A stretch of DNA of 64,000 nucleotides from Desulfovibrio sp. TomC (lineage in GTDB: Bacteria > Desulfobacterota > Desulfovibrionia > Desulfovibrionales > Desulfovibrionaceae): assembly GCF_000801335.2 (NCBI RefSeq), contig NZ_JSEH01000015.1, positions 1-64,000 on the forward strand. The letters are read 5' to 3'. The notes under the pieces are model-generated. The model was given only the letters and a program-made list of their open reading frames with translations, was not told the origin of the DNA and did not search any database. The translations under genes were made by a program, and so were the position numbers. Positions within the stretch are counted from its first letter, which is position 1, and every line of letters starts with the position of its first letter. Below, piece by piece: positions 36,675-46,350 of this stretch.

Positions 36675-38537
36675 ATGGCGCGCACACCGATCAAACAACC
36701 TGATTTTTTGCCCATGACCCGGGCCGAGATGGACCGTCTCGGCTGGGACAGTCTCGATATCCTGCTTGTTTCCGGCGATGCGTATGTGGACCATCCGTCC
36801 TTTGGCGTGCCGCTTTTAGGTCGCTGGCTGATCAGCCACGGCTACAAGACCGGGATCATCGCCCAACCCCGCTGGGAGCTTGCGGCCGGGGAACCGGGCG
36901 ACGTCGCCGCCATGGGCCGGCCACGGCTGTTTGCCGGGGTCTCGGCTGGGTCGCTTGACTCCATGCTGGCCCACTACACTGCCTTTCGCAAAAAGCGCTC
37001 CGACGACGCCTATACACCGGGCGGCCTGGCCGGAGCCCGCCCCAACCGGGCCTGCATCGTCTACACCAACCTTGTGCGCCGGGCCTTTCCGGGGTTGCCG
37101 GTAGCCCTGGGCGGCATCGAGGCGTCGCTTCGGCGGGTGAGCCAGTACGATTTCTGGTCTCAGTCCCTGCGCAAATCCATTCTTCTGGACGCCAAGGCCA
37201 GCGTGGTGCTGTACGGCATGGCCGAGCACGCCATCCTGGCCCTGGCCCAGGGGCTGGACCGGCTGGAGGAGGAGGGCGGCGAACTGGTCCATACCCTGGC
37301 CGCCATCCCCGGTGCGGCCTATGCCCGAAAGGCCGGCGACTACCCCGAGGACGCCCCGGCCGAGGCCGTGATCGAACTGCCCTCCCACGAGGCCATTCTG
37401 GCCGAGCCGAAGCTGTTGCTCACGGCAACCTTGGAGTGTGAGCGGCAGGTGCATCAAAACCGCCAGACGGCAGTGCAGCGCGTAGGCGATCGCATGGTGG
37501 TGCTCACGCCGCCCGGCCCGGGGCTGGACGGCACGGGACTCGACGCCCTGTATGCCTTGCCGTTTACCAAAGAACCCCATCCGTCCTACAGCCAGCCCAT
37601 CCCGGCGGCGGCCATGATCCGGGGCAGCCTTAACATCCATAGGGGTTGCGCCGGCGGCTGCTCCTTTTGCACCCTGGCCCTGCACCAGGGCCGGGCCATC
37701 CGGTCGCGCAGCCGGGGCTCTGTCCTGGCCGAGGCGGCCCGGTTGGCCGAGGTCCGGGGCTTTGACGGCAGTGTGAGCGACGTGGGCGGCCCAAGCGCCA
37801 ACATGTGGGGCGGGCGGTGTACGGGCGATATGGCCGTGTGCCCCCGGGCAAGCTGCCTCACACCCAAAATCTGCCGGCATTTTGCGGTGGACCAGGGAGC
37901 ATTTGTGGATCTGCTGGAAGCCGTGGCCGCCGTGCCCGGGGTGCGCCATGTGCGGGTGGCCAGCGGCTGGCGCATGGACCTCGGGCTGGCTGACGAGAAA
38001 GCGCTTGGCCGGATGGTCCGCGATTTTACCGGCGGACAGGCCAAGGTGGCCCCGGAGCACAAAAGCGACCGGGTGCTGCGGCTCATGCGAAAGCCGCCGT
38101 TTGCCGTGTTTGAGCGGTTTATCAAGCTTTTTGCCCGGGAATCCGGCCGGGCCGGCAAGGAACAGTATGTCGTCCCCTACCTCATGAGCGCTTTTCCGGG
38201 CTGCACCGTGGCCGACATGCAGGAGATGGCCGCCTGGTTCACCGGCCGGGGCTGGAAGCCCAATCAGGTCCAGTGCTTCATTCCCCTGCCCGGGACGGCT
38301 GCGGCCGCCATGTACTTTGCCGGAATCGACCTGGAGGGCAACCCGCTTCATGTGGCGGATTCCGACGCCGAGCGGCTGCGCCAGCACGCTGCCCTTGGCG
38401 GCGAACGCGACAAGCGCCTGGGCCACAAGCCGGGTGCGCCGTCACGTCCGGCCGGCGGCCGGCCTGTCCCCAAAAACGGACCCAAACCCGGCTTCAAGCC
38501 CGGCCAGGGGCGAGCCCGAGGCGGTGGCAGCCGCTAG
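36675..38537 (+). CDS. YgiQ family radical SAM protein
   Basis: 620 residues. FLPMTRAEMDRLGWDSLDIL and SGDAYVDHPSFG open the protein, as in YgiQ/UPF0313. The radical SAM triad is GCAGGCSFC (CX3CX2C) at about residue 320, and KVAPEHKSDRVL and QVQCFIPLPGT follow. It ends with a basic Gly/Pro-rich tail. Biochemical role unknown; the family is widespread in bacteria and archaea and probably modifies RNA or small molecules. ATG 36675 is close to the family start but has a poor ribosome-binding site. The frame extends upstream within the BMP gene as a shadow. Confidence 0.88.
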   Translation: MARTPIKQPDFLPMTRAEMDRLGWDSLDILLVSGDAYVDHPSFGVPLLGRWLISHGYKTGIIAQPRWELAAGEPGDVAAMGRPRLFAGVSAGSLDSMLAHYTAFRKKRSDDAYTPGGLAGARPNRACIVYTNLVRRAFPGLPVALGGIEASLRRVSQYDFWSQSLRKSILLDAKASVVLYGMAEHAILALAQGLDRLEEEGGELVHTLAAIPGAAYARKAGDYPEDAPAEAVIELPSHEAILAEPKLLLTATLECERQVHQNRQTAVQRVGDRMVVLTPPGPGLDGTGLDALYALPFTKEPHPSYSQPIPAAAMIRGSLNIHRGCAGGCSFCTLALHQGRAIRSRSRGSVLAEAARLAEVRGFDGSVSDVGGPSANMWGGRCTGDMAVCPRASCLTPKICRHFAVDQGAFVDLLEAVAAVPGVRHVRVASGWRMDLGLADEKALGRMVRDFTGGQAKVAPEHKSDRVLRLMRKPPFAVFERFIKLFARESGRAGKEQYVVPYLMSAFPGCTVADMQEMAAWFTGRGWKPNQVQCFIPLPGTAAAAMYFAGIDLEGNPLHVADSDAERLRQHAALGGERDKRLGHKPGAPSRPAGGRPVPKNGPKPGFKPGQGRARGGGSR

Positions 38538-38713
38538 TGTGCCGCCGCACGCAAAATACGAAAGGTTTATCCACAGAAAAAAAGCACTTTTACGGTGTTG
38601 TCTCGGGGGATGACTGAAACGAATTTCGCGGGCGCGGCACTCGGCCGGATACGGTTATGCCGACCGAACTCCGGGTTGTGTCCTTGGCCGTGCCGCCCGA
38701 CCTTAACAAGCAA

Positions 38714-38787
38714 CTGCCGGCCGGCGGCTCCTCCCCCCGATTCGGGGCCTGTCCGTGTTTCGGGCAGGGGGAGCCGTCGGCCGGCAG
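38714..38787. terminator. Very large GC-rich hairpin in a convergent intergenic region
   Basis: Arms of about 18 bases (CTGCCGGCCGGCGGCTCC at 38714, its near-complement ending at 38787) enclose an inner CCCCGA.../...GGGG stem. It lies in the ~310-base gap between the YgiQ stop and the FecR-like stop and probably acts as a transcription end, though no T-run follows. A smaller repeat GACACC/GGTGTC is at 38808-38829. No gene in this gap. Confidence 0.55.
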
Positions 38788-38847
38788 TGTCGTTGGCGGG
38801 GTCGCTGGACACCCGCCACTGGTGGTGTCTTCGGACGCTGGCGGCTG

Positions 38848-39504
38848 CTATTCCCAGTTGGCCAGGGCGGCATTGTCCGGATGGGCTTCGCGCAACTGGC
38901 GCAGGGCCTCGGCCAGCTGGCGTCGCTGTCCGAGGCGGGTCAGTTCTTCCAGCAAAACAATGTCCGGGCCGACGTCGCCAGGGGCGGCAGTCTTGCGGAG
39001 TTCAGCCACCTGTCCTTCTACTTCGGCCAGTTGGGCGCGTTCCTCATCACTGAGTGTCTTGTCTTCGGGCAGGGTGACCTCGCGGGTCTTGACCTGGGCT
39101 GTGGCCTGTTCGCCGCCCTGGGTCAGGATGGACGAGGCCTCGCCGCCGGCCGGCCTGGCCCGAAGCGGCAATTTTTCCACCACCGGCGGAATGGTGCTGT
39201 CCGGGCTTTGGCCGCCGTCGGCAGTGATGAGGATGGTGGCCGGACCGGTCCAAGCTTCACGCTGGCCCTTTTGCAGGAAAGCCAGTTGCACTTCGGCCCC
39301 GCGACCCAGTTCCAGCCGCTCGCCTTCGCGCAAGCGGGTGAAGAGTTCCAGGGGTTTTTTGAGGCCTTCCGTCCCGGACAAGGTTACCGGGCCGTTGACT
39401 GTTGAGACGAGGCAGACCAGACGAGGGGCATCGGCCCAGGCTGTCGCGGCCAGAAAGGACGCCGCAACCAGCAGGGACAATGAAAATACGATAGCGCGAC
39501 GCAT
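38848..39504 (-). CDS. Periplasmic FecR-like protein
   Basis: 218 residues. A signal peptide (first ~24 residues, ending ATAWA) is followed by a beta-rich domain with VNGPVTLSG and LREGERLELGRGAEVQLAF, which resembles FecR domains. A helical, charged C-terminal part ends in repeats of LxQLREA type. ATG 39504 has AAGGAG. It lies 24 bases after the CHASE2 cyclase gene, a pairing seen repeatedly in bacteria, and may provide the periplasmic partner for the cyclase's CHASE2 sensor. Exact role unknown. Confidence 0.75.
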   Translation of the reverse strand: MRRAIVFSLSLLVAASFLAATAWADAPRLVCLVSTVNGPVTLSGTEGLKKPLELFTRLREGERLELGRGAEVQLAFLQKGQREAWTGPATILITADGGQSPDSTIPPVVEKLPLRARPAGGEASSILTQGGEQATAQVKTREVTLPEDKTLSDEERAQLAEVEGQVAELRKTAAPGDVGPDIVLLEELTRLGQRRQLAEALRQLREAHPDNAALANWE

Positions 39505-39528
39505 GACTGCTCCTTTCCTCTTTTTCTA

Positions 39529-41373
39529 TTATTCGTGCGCTAGGCCCAGGATTTCCAGGGCCGGCACGGGTTCGCTCTTGCCTTTGACCCGGGCTTGTTC
39601 CTTCCGCCCGGTCACCACGCCCGGGCCAGCCATGTCGACCACCGTCTGGCTGGCCACCACCGGGCAACCCATTTCCTTGGTAAAGCCTTCCAGGCGCGAG
39701 GCCGTGTTGACGGTGTCGCCGATGACCGTGAAATCCAGGCGCTGCTTCGATCCGATGTTGCCGACAACCGCCGGGCCGCTGTGCAGGCCAACGCCAATAC
39801 GAAACCGCCACTGCCCAAGCTGGGGGAAGCGGTTTCGCATCCAAGTTTCAAACTCCATTGAAGCAGTAACCATGCCAAGGGCGGTGGCAAGGGCCTGATA
39901 GGCATGTTTGGGATCGGCCAGGGGTGCGCCGAATACAGCCATGACCGCGTCGCCGATGAATTTGTCGATCATGCCGCCGTTGGCCAGGATGATGTCGCAG
40001 ACCTTGGAAAAATAGACATTTAAGAGTTCCACGACTTCCTCGGCCGAGAGTTTTTCACTTAATGTCGTGAAATCGCGGATATCCGAGAACAAGATCGTGA
40101 CCGTGGCCAGGGAGCCGCCAAGGGCCGGCGGCTTGCCGCTGGCCAGGATGGCGTTGATGGCCGATTCCGACACGTATTTGCCAAAAGCTTGGCGGATATG
40201 GGTTTTTTCGCGTTCGCCACGGGTTAAGCGCACGGCATTGGCTCCGGCCCAGGTGGCGACCAAGCCAAGGTCGAGTCCGGCCAGGGGCAGGAGCAGGCCC
40301 CTGAGAAAGAGGGCGTAGCCCAGGCCGAAAGCGCCAAGCCCCAGGCACAAACCGGCCAGGGCCGAGCGGCCGGGGCCGAACCGGGCGCAGGCCAGGGAAC
40401 AGGCGGCCAGAAACGGCAGCCAGACGGCCGAGGCCGCCCCCAGGCCGACCGGCGACAGGCTGCGGCCGGCCAGCATGGCTTCGATGATGTTGGCGTGGAT
40501 CTCCGGGCCGGGCATGAATTCCTTGGGCGCGCCGAAAAGCGGCAGCGAATAGGGCGAGGCCAACCGGTCATGCGCCCCGTGGATGTCGATGCCGAGAATG
40601 ACGATCTTGCCGGCCAAGGCCTGGACCTGCGGGTCGTTTAAGGCATCCGGGGCCAGCAGCCGGGCAAAGCTCACAGGGGCAAAGGTGCCGGGCGGGCCGG
40701 CATAGGGAATGGGCCGGGGGGCAAGGGCCTTGCGGTCGTCCAAGCCGGCCAGTCCCGGAGCGTTCGGGACGGCCTTTTTCGCCAAGGCAGCGGCAAAGGA
40801 CAGGCGCGGCTCGCCCTCGCCGTACAGGGCCGGGGCAAAGCGGCGCACCACGCCATCGCGGTCCAACGGCACGTTGGTCAGGCCCAGGTCGGCCTCGTGG
40901 CGAGGCAAGGCGAGCAGATAGTCCGTGGCCGGCAGGCTAAATGACGCCTCGCCGGACTCGGTGGACACGCTGGCGGCCAGGATGGTCTGCCCCTTGGACA
41001 GTTCCAGCATAAATTCCCGATCGAAATCGCGGCTGGTGTCCGCCCCGATAATGTCCATCCAGGTGACGGGACTGAGCGCCGGCTGGATGTCCATGCCCAC
41101 GGCCACGGCCCCGACCTGACGCAGCCGGGCCAGAATCTTGGCGTAGAGCGGCCCCCAAAAGACCAGCGGCCGGTCGGGTTCAGCGGTGAGCGCCTCGTCG
41201 TCGAGCAGGGCCACGGCCACATGGCTCGGCTCGTAGCGTTTGCCGGCGACGACGTGCCACAGATCGGACGTCCAGGCGTCCACGCGCCGGGCTGGCTCAA
41301 GCGAACTGGTAAAAAGCCCGGCGACCAGGGCGGCCAGGGTCAGACTGGTGTAGAAGATGGGCTTAAAGTGCAT
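39529..41373 (-). CDS. CHASE2-domain adenylate/guanylate cyclase
   Basis: 614 residues. N-terminal helix, a periplasmic CHASE2 domain (about 35-300), three membrane helices (about 305-370) and a class III nucleotide cyclase domain: VTILFSDIRDFTTLSE (metal Asp), GDAVMAVFGAP and DFTVIGDTVNTASRLEG. It makes cAMP (or cGMP) in response to a periplasmic cue. The FTTLSE and IGDTVN segments favour adenylate cyclase. ATG 41373 has only a weak ribosome-binding site. Operon with the FecR-like gene. Confidence 0.92.
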   Translation of the reverse strand: MHFKPIFYTSLTLAALVAGLFTSSLEPARRVDAWTSDLWHVVAGKRYEPSHVAVALLDDEALTAEPDRPLVFWGPLYAKILARLRQVGAVAVGMDIQPALSPVTWMDIIGADTSRDFDREFMLELSKGQTILAASVSTESGEASFSLPATDYLLALPRHEADLGLTNVPLDRDGVVRRFAPALYGEGEPRLSFAAALAKKAVPNAPGLAGLDDRKALAPRPIPYAGPPGTFAPVSFARLLAPDALNDPQVQALAGKIVILGIDIHGAHDRLASPYSLPLFGAPKEFMPGPEIHANIIEAMLAGRSLSPVGLGAASAVWLPFLAACSLACARFGPGRSALAGLCLGLGAFGLGYALFLRGLLLPLAGLDLGLVATWAGANAVRLTRGEREKTHIRQAFGKYVSESAINAILASGKPPALGGSLATVTILFSDIRDFTTLSEKLSAEEVVELLNVYFSKVCDIILANGGMIDKFIGDAVMAVFGAPLADPKHAYQALATALGMVTASMEFETWMRNRFPQLGQWRFRIGVGLHSGPAVVGNIGSKQRLDFTVIGDTVNTASRLEGFTKEMGCPVVASQTVVDMAGPGVVTGRKEQARVKGKSEPVPALEILGLAHE

Positions 41374-41598
41374 GGAGTTGGCTGGGTAGGCTGGAGATTG
41401 CGGTGTTTAGCCGAATTAGTTCCTTGGGCGAGGAACCAGTATCCCGCACTCGGCCGGCGGCGTCCACGCAAATCTAGGACCCTGGCTCGTTGCCCCCAGC
41501 GCAATTCGTCATTGCCGGGCCGGCAAAAGAGCGTAGAAGGGAAGGTATCGTCCCGTCAGCTGCGGCGGACGCTTTCACCCGCAACCAAGGGGGCTTTT

Positions 41599-41742
41599 AT
41601 GCTGCTCAACATGCACATCCAACCCATTATCGCGCTTATTGCCGGCATCCTGATCCTGGTCATGCCGCGCCTGCTCAACCTCGTCGTGGCCATTTATCTC
41701 ATTGCCATCGGCGTCCTGGGGCTGGTGGGCGGGAGGCTGTAG
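41599..41742 (+). CDS. Small membrane protein, DUF3096 type
   Basis: 47 residues: almost entirely two hydrophobic helices, with IQPIIALIAGILILVMPRLL and IYLIAIGVLGL. The length and the ALIAGILILxMPRLLN pattern match the DUF3096 family of tiny inner-membrane proteins of unknown function. ATG 41599 follows AAGGGGG. The frame is open far upstream, but only this part looks like protein. A strong terminator follows. Confidence 0.8.
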   Translation: MLLNMHIQPIIALIAGILILVMPRLLNLVVAIYLIAIGVLGLVGGRL

Positions 41743-41778
41743 TCGCTGCCGCAGCAACAGACCCGCCGGCCACGCAAA

Positions 41779-41828
41779 AACCGCCGGCTCCGGGACAAAA
41801 TCCCCGGGCCGGCGGTTGGCATTTTTTT
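41779..41828. terminator. Bidirectional rho-independent terminator
   Basis: AACCGCCGGC...GCCGGCGGTT stem (one internal mismatch) with a T7 run to the right and an A5 run to the left, so it can serve both the small + gene and acs on the - strand. Confidence 0.85.
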
Positions 41829-41842
41829 GCTGGCGGCTTCGA

Positions 41843-43828
41843 CTAATTGCCAAACAGCCGCTTCTTGCCCTCGATGAGCTCCGTCACCACACTCGGGTCG
41901 GCCAAGGTCGAGGTGTCGCCCAGGCTGTCCACTTCGTTGGAGGCGATCTTGCGCAGAATCCGGCGCATGATCTTGCCGCTGCGGGTCTTGGGCAGGCCCG
42001 GGGCGAATTGGATCACTTCCGGGGCGGCAATGGGGCCGATTTCCTTGCGCACATGGAGTTTGAGGCCCTTTAAGAGTTCCTCGCTCTCGTCGTAACCGGC
42101 TTTGAGCGTCACATAGGCGTAGATGCACTGGCCCTTGATGTCGTGGGGCATGCCGACCACGGCCGCCTCGGCCACGGTCGGGTGCGAGACCAGGGCGGAT
42201 TCGATCTCGGCCGTGCCCATGCGGTGCCCGGAGACGTTTATGACGTCGTCCACCCGGCCCATGATCCAGAAATAGCCGTCTTCGTCCCGGCGCGCGCCGT
42301 CGCCGGATTCGTAGCAGCCCTTGAACCCCGAGAAGTACTGCTGCTTGAAGCGGTCTTGCGCGCCCCAGATGCCGCGCAACATGCCCGGCCAGGGTTTGCG
42401 GATGACCAGGAAGCCGCCCTGGTTGGGACCGACTTCCTTGTTCTCCACGTCAACGATGGCGACGTCGATGCCGGGCAGCGGCAGGGAGGCCGAACCGGGC
42501 TTGAGCGGCGTGGCGTAGGGCAAGGGCGAGATCATGAGCCCGCCGGTTTCGGTCTGCCACCAAGTGTCCACGATGGGCAGCTTCGAGTGGCCGATATGCT
42601 CGTGGTACCACATCCAGGCCTCGGGGTTGATGGGTTCGCCAACCGACCCGAGGATGCGCAGCGAGGACAAGTCGTGTTTTTGGGTCCAGGCCGGGCCGGA
42701 CTTCATGAGCGAGCGGATGACGGTCGGGGCAGTGTAGAAAATGTTGACCTTGAACTTGGAGCAAATCTGCCAGAACCGGTCCGGGGCCGGGTAGGTGGGC
42801 ACGCTCTCGAACATGAGCGAGGTGGCCCCCAGGGCCAGCGGTCCGTAGACGATGTAGGAATGGCCGGTGATCCAGCCGATGTCGGCGGTGCACCAGTGGA
42901 TGTCGTCGTCTTTGAGATCGAAGACGATCTGCGAGGTGTGGGCGGCGTAGGTCAGATAGCCGCCGGTGGTGTGGTAGACGCCCTTGGGCTTGCCGGTGGA
43001 GCCGGAGGTGTAGAGGATAAAGAGCACATCCTCGGCGTCCATGCTCTCGGGCGGACAGTCGCCTTCCACATCGTGGTCGGCCATGACGTCATGCCACCAG
43101 ACATCGCGGCCGGGCATCATGGCGACCTCGTTGCCGGCATGGCGCAGCACGACACATTTTTCGATGGTGGGGCATTCCTTGAGGGCTTCGTCGGCATTGG
43201 GCTTGAGCGGAATGGTCTTGCCCGAGCGGATGACGGCGTCGCTGACCACGATCAGTTTGGACTCGCAGTCGTTGATGCGGTCGCGCAGGCTGTGGGCGGA
43301 AAAGCCGGCGAAAACGATGCTATGCGGCGCGCCGATGCGGGCGCAGGCCAGCATGGCAATGGCCAGCTCCGGCACCATGGGCAGGTACAGGCTGACCCGG
43401 TCGCCCTTTTTGACGCCCATTTTTTTGAGCACGTTGGCGAACCGGCAGACCTCGTCGTGGAGCATCTGGTAGGTGTAGGTGCGCACGTCCTCGTCTTTTT
43501 CGCCCTGCCAGATGAGCGCCGCCTTGTTGCGTCGGCCGTTGGTCAGGTGGCGGTCCAGGCAGTTGTAGGTGGCATTGAGCTTGCCGCCGGCGAACCAGTT
43601 GATCTCGGGCGTATTGAAATCGTACTCAAGGACCTTGTCCCAGGGCGCGTCCCAGGTGAGCAGCTCGCTGGCCCGCTCGCCCCAGTAGCCTTCCGGGTCT
43701 TCGATGGAGCGTTTGTAGATGGCGCGGTATTCGTCCAGGCTCTTGATATGGGCGGTGTCGCGGCCGGCGAGCGGCGGATCAAACGTGCGTCCTTCCTGCT
43801 GGAGGCTTTGGATATTGTCGGCAGTCAT
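41843..43828 (-). CDS. acs: Acetyl-CoA synthetase
   Basis: 661 residues, full length. Adenylation-family motifs: [12 protein letters not shown] (phosphate loop), [28 protein letters not shown], and the acetylatable lysine in RSGKIMRR. Activates acetate with ATP and CoA. Starts at ATG 43828 behind GGGGGG. In sulfate reducers it supports acetate assimilation or recovery. A terminator follows at 41779-41828. The long open frame on the opposite strand is a codon-bias shadow. Confidence 0.97.
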   Translation of the reverse strand: MTADNIQSLQQEGRTFDPPLAGRDTAHIKSLDEYRAIYKRSIEDPEGYWGERASELLTWDAPWDKVLEYDFNTPEINWFAGGKLNATYNCLDRHLTNGRRNKAALIWQGEKDEDVRTYTYQMLHDEVCRFANVLKKMGVKKGDRVSLYLPMVPELAIAMLACARIGAPHSIVFAGFSAHSLRDRINDCESKLIVVSDAVIRSGKTIPLKPNADEALKECPTIEKCVVLRHAGNEVAMMPGRDVWWHDVMADHDVEGDCPPESMDAEDVLFILYTSGSTGKPKGVYHTTGGYLTYAAHTSQIVFDLKDDDIHWCTADIGWITGHSYIVYGPLALGATSLMFESVPTYPAPDRFWQICSKFKVNIFYTAPTVIRSLMKSGPAWTQKHDLSSLRILGSVGEPINPEAWMWYHEHIGHSKLPIVDTWWQTETGGLMISPLPYATPLKPGSASLPLPGIDVAIVDVENKEVGPNQGGFLVIRKPWPGMLRGIWGAQDRFKQQYFSGFKGCYESGDGARRDEDGYFWIMGRVDDVINVSGHRMGTAEIESALVSHPTVAEAAVVGMPHDIKGQCIYAYVTLKAGYDESEELLKGLKLHVRKEIGPIAAPEVIQFAPGLPKTRSGKIMRRILRKIASNEVDSLGDTSTLADPSVVTELIEGKKRLFGN

Positions 43829-44269
43829 GAATTCCCCCCGTGTTTGGGATTATGCGTCGCGTCTGGCGGACCATGCCGTGAAAGTATTCGGCCCGGCCAG
43901 CGATATTCGGCCAGTGGCTGCAACAACGTGATAATCGTATTGGCCTGAAGATTAAAGACCGTTTACCGAGAAATCGTAGCCGTTCGCCGAGGGGCCGAAC
44001 AATCGTCGGCGCGGCAAGGAGGCAGGGGCCTGCCGCCAGGGTCGGCCTTGGCCCGGATGGCGGGCGATCCCGAGCCGGCGCTATTGGGGCGAGCGGGCGG
44101 GACCGTCGGCTATGGGATCGTCTTGCCGCTTGGAAAAAGAAGAGACCAGTGCGTTGCCGTGCCTTGGCGCTGGCCTTTACGGCGGGGAGGGCCTGGCTGG
44201 TCGTCCGGAAACGCGAAAAGCCGGCTTGTCGCCGGCTTTTCCAAAACGCGCAAGGAAGCGCAGGACAGG
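43829..44269. other. Intergenic region with one terminator
   Basis: About 440 bases upstream of acs. Apart from the hairpin at 44215-44241, I see no gene; the acs promoter should lie near 43860-44000 but I could not pick clear boxes. Confidence 0.5.
44215..44241 (-). terminator. Terminator of the zinc-ribbon gene
   Basis: Perfect 11-base arms GAAAAGCCGGC/GCCGGCTTTTC around a 5-base loop, 29 bases past the stop at 44270. The stem ends in a T4 run on the minus strand. Confidence 0.75.
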
Positions 44270-45031
44270 CTATTCGGCCGTAGCCTCGGCCCCGTCCTCG
44301 TTGGCCGTGGCCTCGGATTCGATGTGCTGGCTCCAATAGATCAGGCGCTGGCAGTTGGGGCAGCTTAAAATCTGGATGCCCTTTTGCAGCTCGATAAAAG
44401 CCTGGGGCGGAATGGCGATGTGGCAGCCCGAGCAGATGCCGGCGTTGACCGGCACGATGACCGGATTTTTGAGGCGTGACCGGATGAACTCGTAGCGCTG
44501 CAGGATGGGCTTGGGCACGGCCTGGCCGGCTTCGGAGCGGCGCAGTTTCAGTTCGCCCAGCCGGGCTTCGGCCTGCTTGAGGCGGTCGTCCAGGCTCTGG
44601 CGGGCGATGCTCAGTTCACTGTCGAGTTCCTTGGCCTGGCCGTCGATTTCGGCCAGCTCGCCGTTTTGGCGGGACAGTTCCTCAGACACCGTGATCTTTT
44701 CTTCCTCACGGCCCCGGTTCTGCTTTTCCAGATTGTCCATCTCGCGCATCATGGCGTGATATTCCTTCTGGTTGCCCACCTGCATCATCTTGCTTTTGCT
44801 CTTTTTGAGCCGCACGGAATCGCTTTCGATCTCCGAATCCAACCGCTTTTGCTGGTCGTTTAAATACTTGAGTTTGTCGCGAACGATTTCAGCGCTGTCC
44901 TCAATGTCCTGGCGACGCTTTTCAAGCTCGGTGATCTGCTGGGGAGCCCGCTTGAGTTCATCCTGCAACAGGACGATTTCGTCGTCGACTTTCTGCAGGA
45001 CCACGAGCTGTTCAATCTGTTTCAAATACAT
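44270..45031 (-). CDS. Coiled-coil protein with C4-type zinc ribbon
   Basis: 253 residues. Residues ~5-180 are a long charged coiled coil; the C terminus has CSGCHIAIPPQ and CPNCQRLIYW, the C4 zinc ribbon of the DUF164/zf-RING_7 family. Function not established; the family is often next to nif3, as here (19 bases downstream of it). ATG 45031 follows GGAGA. Cytoplasmic. Confidence 0.9.
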   Translation of the reverse strand: MYLKQIEQLVVLQKVDDEIVLLQDELKRAPQQITELEKRRQDIEDSAEIVRDKLKYLNDQQKRLDSEIESDSVRLKKSKSKMMQVGNQKEYHAMMREMDNLEKQNRGREEEKITVSEELSRQNGELAEIDGQAKELDSELSIARQSLDDRLKQAEARLGELKLRRSEAGQAVPKPILQRYEFIRSRLKNPVIVPVNAGICSGCHIAIPPQAFIELQKGIQILSCPNCQRLIYWSQHIESEATANEDGAEATAE

Positions 45032-45049
45032 GACTGTCTCTCCGAGTGG

Positions 45050-46078
45050 TTATTCGGTCCGGGGGGTGGCGGTCCCGTCCGGAAAATGCGCGGCGATGGG
45101 GTCGGCGCCTGCGAAAAAGCGGACTTCGGGTCCGTTTGGGCCAAACGCAGCCGCAAGATCGGCGGCAAAATGCCGCATCATGACTTCTTCCAGGGAAAAG
45201 TGTCCGACGTCAATGAGGCATCGGCCCGGCGGCACGGCCTGGGCCTGATGGTATTTGAGGTCGCCGGTGACGTAGACGTCGGCTCCGGCGGCAAAGGCCC
45301 GGGCGGCCATGTCCGCCCCGGAGCCGGGACAGTAGGCCAGGCGGGCGACGGTCGCCGGCAGTTGGCCGGCCAGGGTGAAAAAGGAACGGGGCAGCAGACT
45401 GGCCAGCCGGTCGAGAAAGGCGCTGCCGTCCGTCGGCTGGGGCAGATCGCCTACCAGGCCGTAGCCGTAGGTTTCAAAGGGTTCGGCCAGTTCCGTGACT
45501 GCAAGCAGCGTTGCGTCCGGAATGGCGGTCAAAAAGGCGGCGGCCACGGCGCGGCGGCTCCCGGCCGGGCAGACGACATCCAGGCCGTCGGGGCTCAGGC
45601 TTGCGGTCGTGACCCGGGGCAGGGCGGCCAGGGCCTCGTTTGCGATCCCGGCGCTTGCCGGTGCGCCGTAGCGCAGGGAGACAAAGGGCGTGCGTCCGGC
45701 CGGCTCCAGGATGCAGCGGTTCTCCAGGGCCAGGGCATCGGCCAGCCAGCCGGCCGGGCCGTCGGTAACCACATCCAGGGAGGTGTGGGCGCTGTAGAGG
45801 GTGGCTCCGTGCCCAAGGACCAGGGACAGGACGCGGTGGTAGTCATCGACGCGGTCGGGCAGCCGCGGGGTCAAGGCCAGGGGGTGGTGGGTCAGGACGA
45901 CTTGCGCTCCCCAGGCCAGGGCGTCGGCGATGACGCCGGGCAGCGGATCGAGGGCCACGGCCAGCCGATCGCAGACGACACCCGTGCCGGCGATCTGGAT
46001 GCCCGAGCGGTCCCAGGACGCAGCCCGGGCCGGGACGGCCACGGCTTCGATGCGCTCAATGAGGTCAGTTACGCGCAT
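45050..46078 (-). CDS. Nif3-like dinuclear metal centre protein
   Basis: 342 residues. N-terminal WDRSGIQIAG and LTHHPLALTPR, then YSAHTSLDVV, and C-terminal TGDLKYHQA and DVGHFSLE, which supply the His/Asp/Glu residues of the NIF3/YbgI two-metal site. Often annotated GTP cyclohydrolase I type 2 homologue; true activity unclear. A ~100-residue inserted middle domain is usual in the long form. In an operon with the zinc-ribbon gene. A terminator lies directly upstream of its ATG, so its promoter or read-through supply is not obvious. Confidence 0.9.
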   Translation of the reverse strand: MRVTDLIERIEAVAVPARAASWDRSGIQIAGTGVVCDRLAVALDPLPGVIADALAWGAQVVLTHHPLALTPRLPDRVDDYHRVLSLVLGHGATLYSAHTSLDVVTDGPAGWLADALALENRCILEPAGRTPFVSLRYGAPASAGIANEALAALPRVTTASLSPDGLDVVCPAGSRRAVAAAFLTAIPDATLLAVTELAEPFETYGYGLVGDLPQPTDGSAFLDRLASLLPRSFFTLAGQLPATVARLAYCPGSGADMAARAFAAGADVYVTGDLKYHQAQAVPPGRCLIDVGHFSLEEVMMRHFAADLAAAFGPNGPEVRFFAGADPIAAHFPDGTATPRTE

Positions 46079-46084
46079 AGTCCA

Positions 46085-46131
46085 ACAAAAAAGGCGCTTT
46101 TCGAGGCCTTGTGGGCATAAAAGCGCCTTTG
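46085..46131 (-). terminator. Terminator after the tRNA gene
   Basis: Arms AGGCGCTTTT and AAAAGCGCCT with a run of six T on the minus strand. It ends only seven bases before the Nif3 start codon and about 80 bases after the tRNA, so it separates the two genes or attenuates read-through. Confidence 0.8.
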
Positions 46132-46210
46132 CGGTATCTCCCGGGTCGCCGCTTTGGCGGATAAGGCTGTCTCGGGATGGGTGACGGGATAGATCATGAA
46201 TCCTTCGTCG

Positions 46211-46286
46211 TGGTGGGCCTACCAGGATTCGAACCTGGGACCTGCCGGTTATGAGCCGGTGGCTCTACCAACTGAGCTATAGGCCC
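46211..46286 (-). tRNA. tRNA with CAU anticodon (Met elongator or Ile2)
   Basis: 76 bases including an encoded CCA. Clover-leaf: acceptor GGGCCTA/TAGGCCC, D arm GCTC/GAGC, anticodon loop CTCATAA, T arm CCAGG/CCTGG with TTCGAAT. G1-C72 rules out the initiator type. CAU is shared by elongator Met and by Ile2 (lysidine-modified), and I cannot choose with certainty. The top pair of the anticodon stem is an A27-C43 mismatch. Same strand as the flanking thioredoxin-reductase-like and Nif3 genes. Confidence 0.95.
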
Positions 46287-46350
46287 ATGCCGCGTTGCGA
46301 ACTCCAATTTATATGGCGTGCGGCATGGTCCTGTCAAGATGTGGCCGGCC

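Noticed and set aside
42143-43948. 601-codon open frame on the + strand
   Set aside because: Antisense shadow of acs, which has all its catalytic motifs.
46211-46286. tRNA as a mobile-element attachment site
   Set aside because: No integrase, no duplicated tRNA 3' end and no composition shift beside it.
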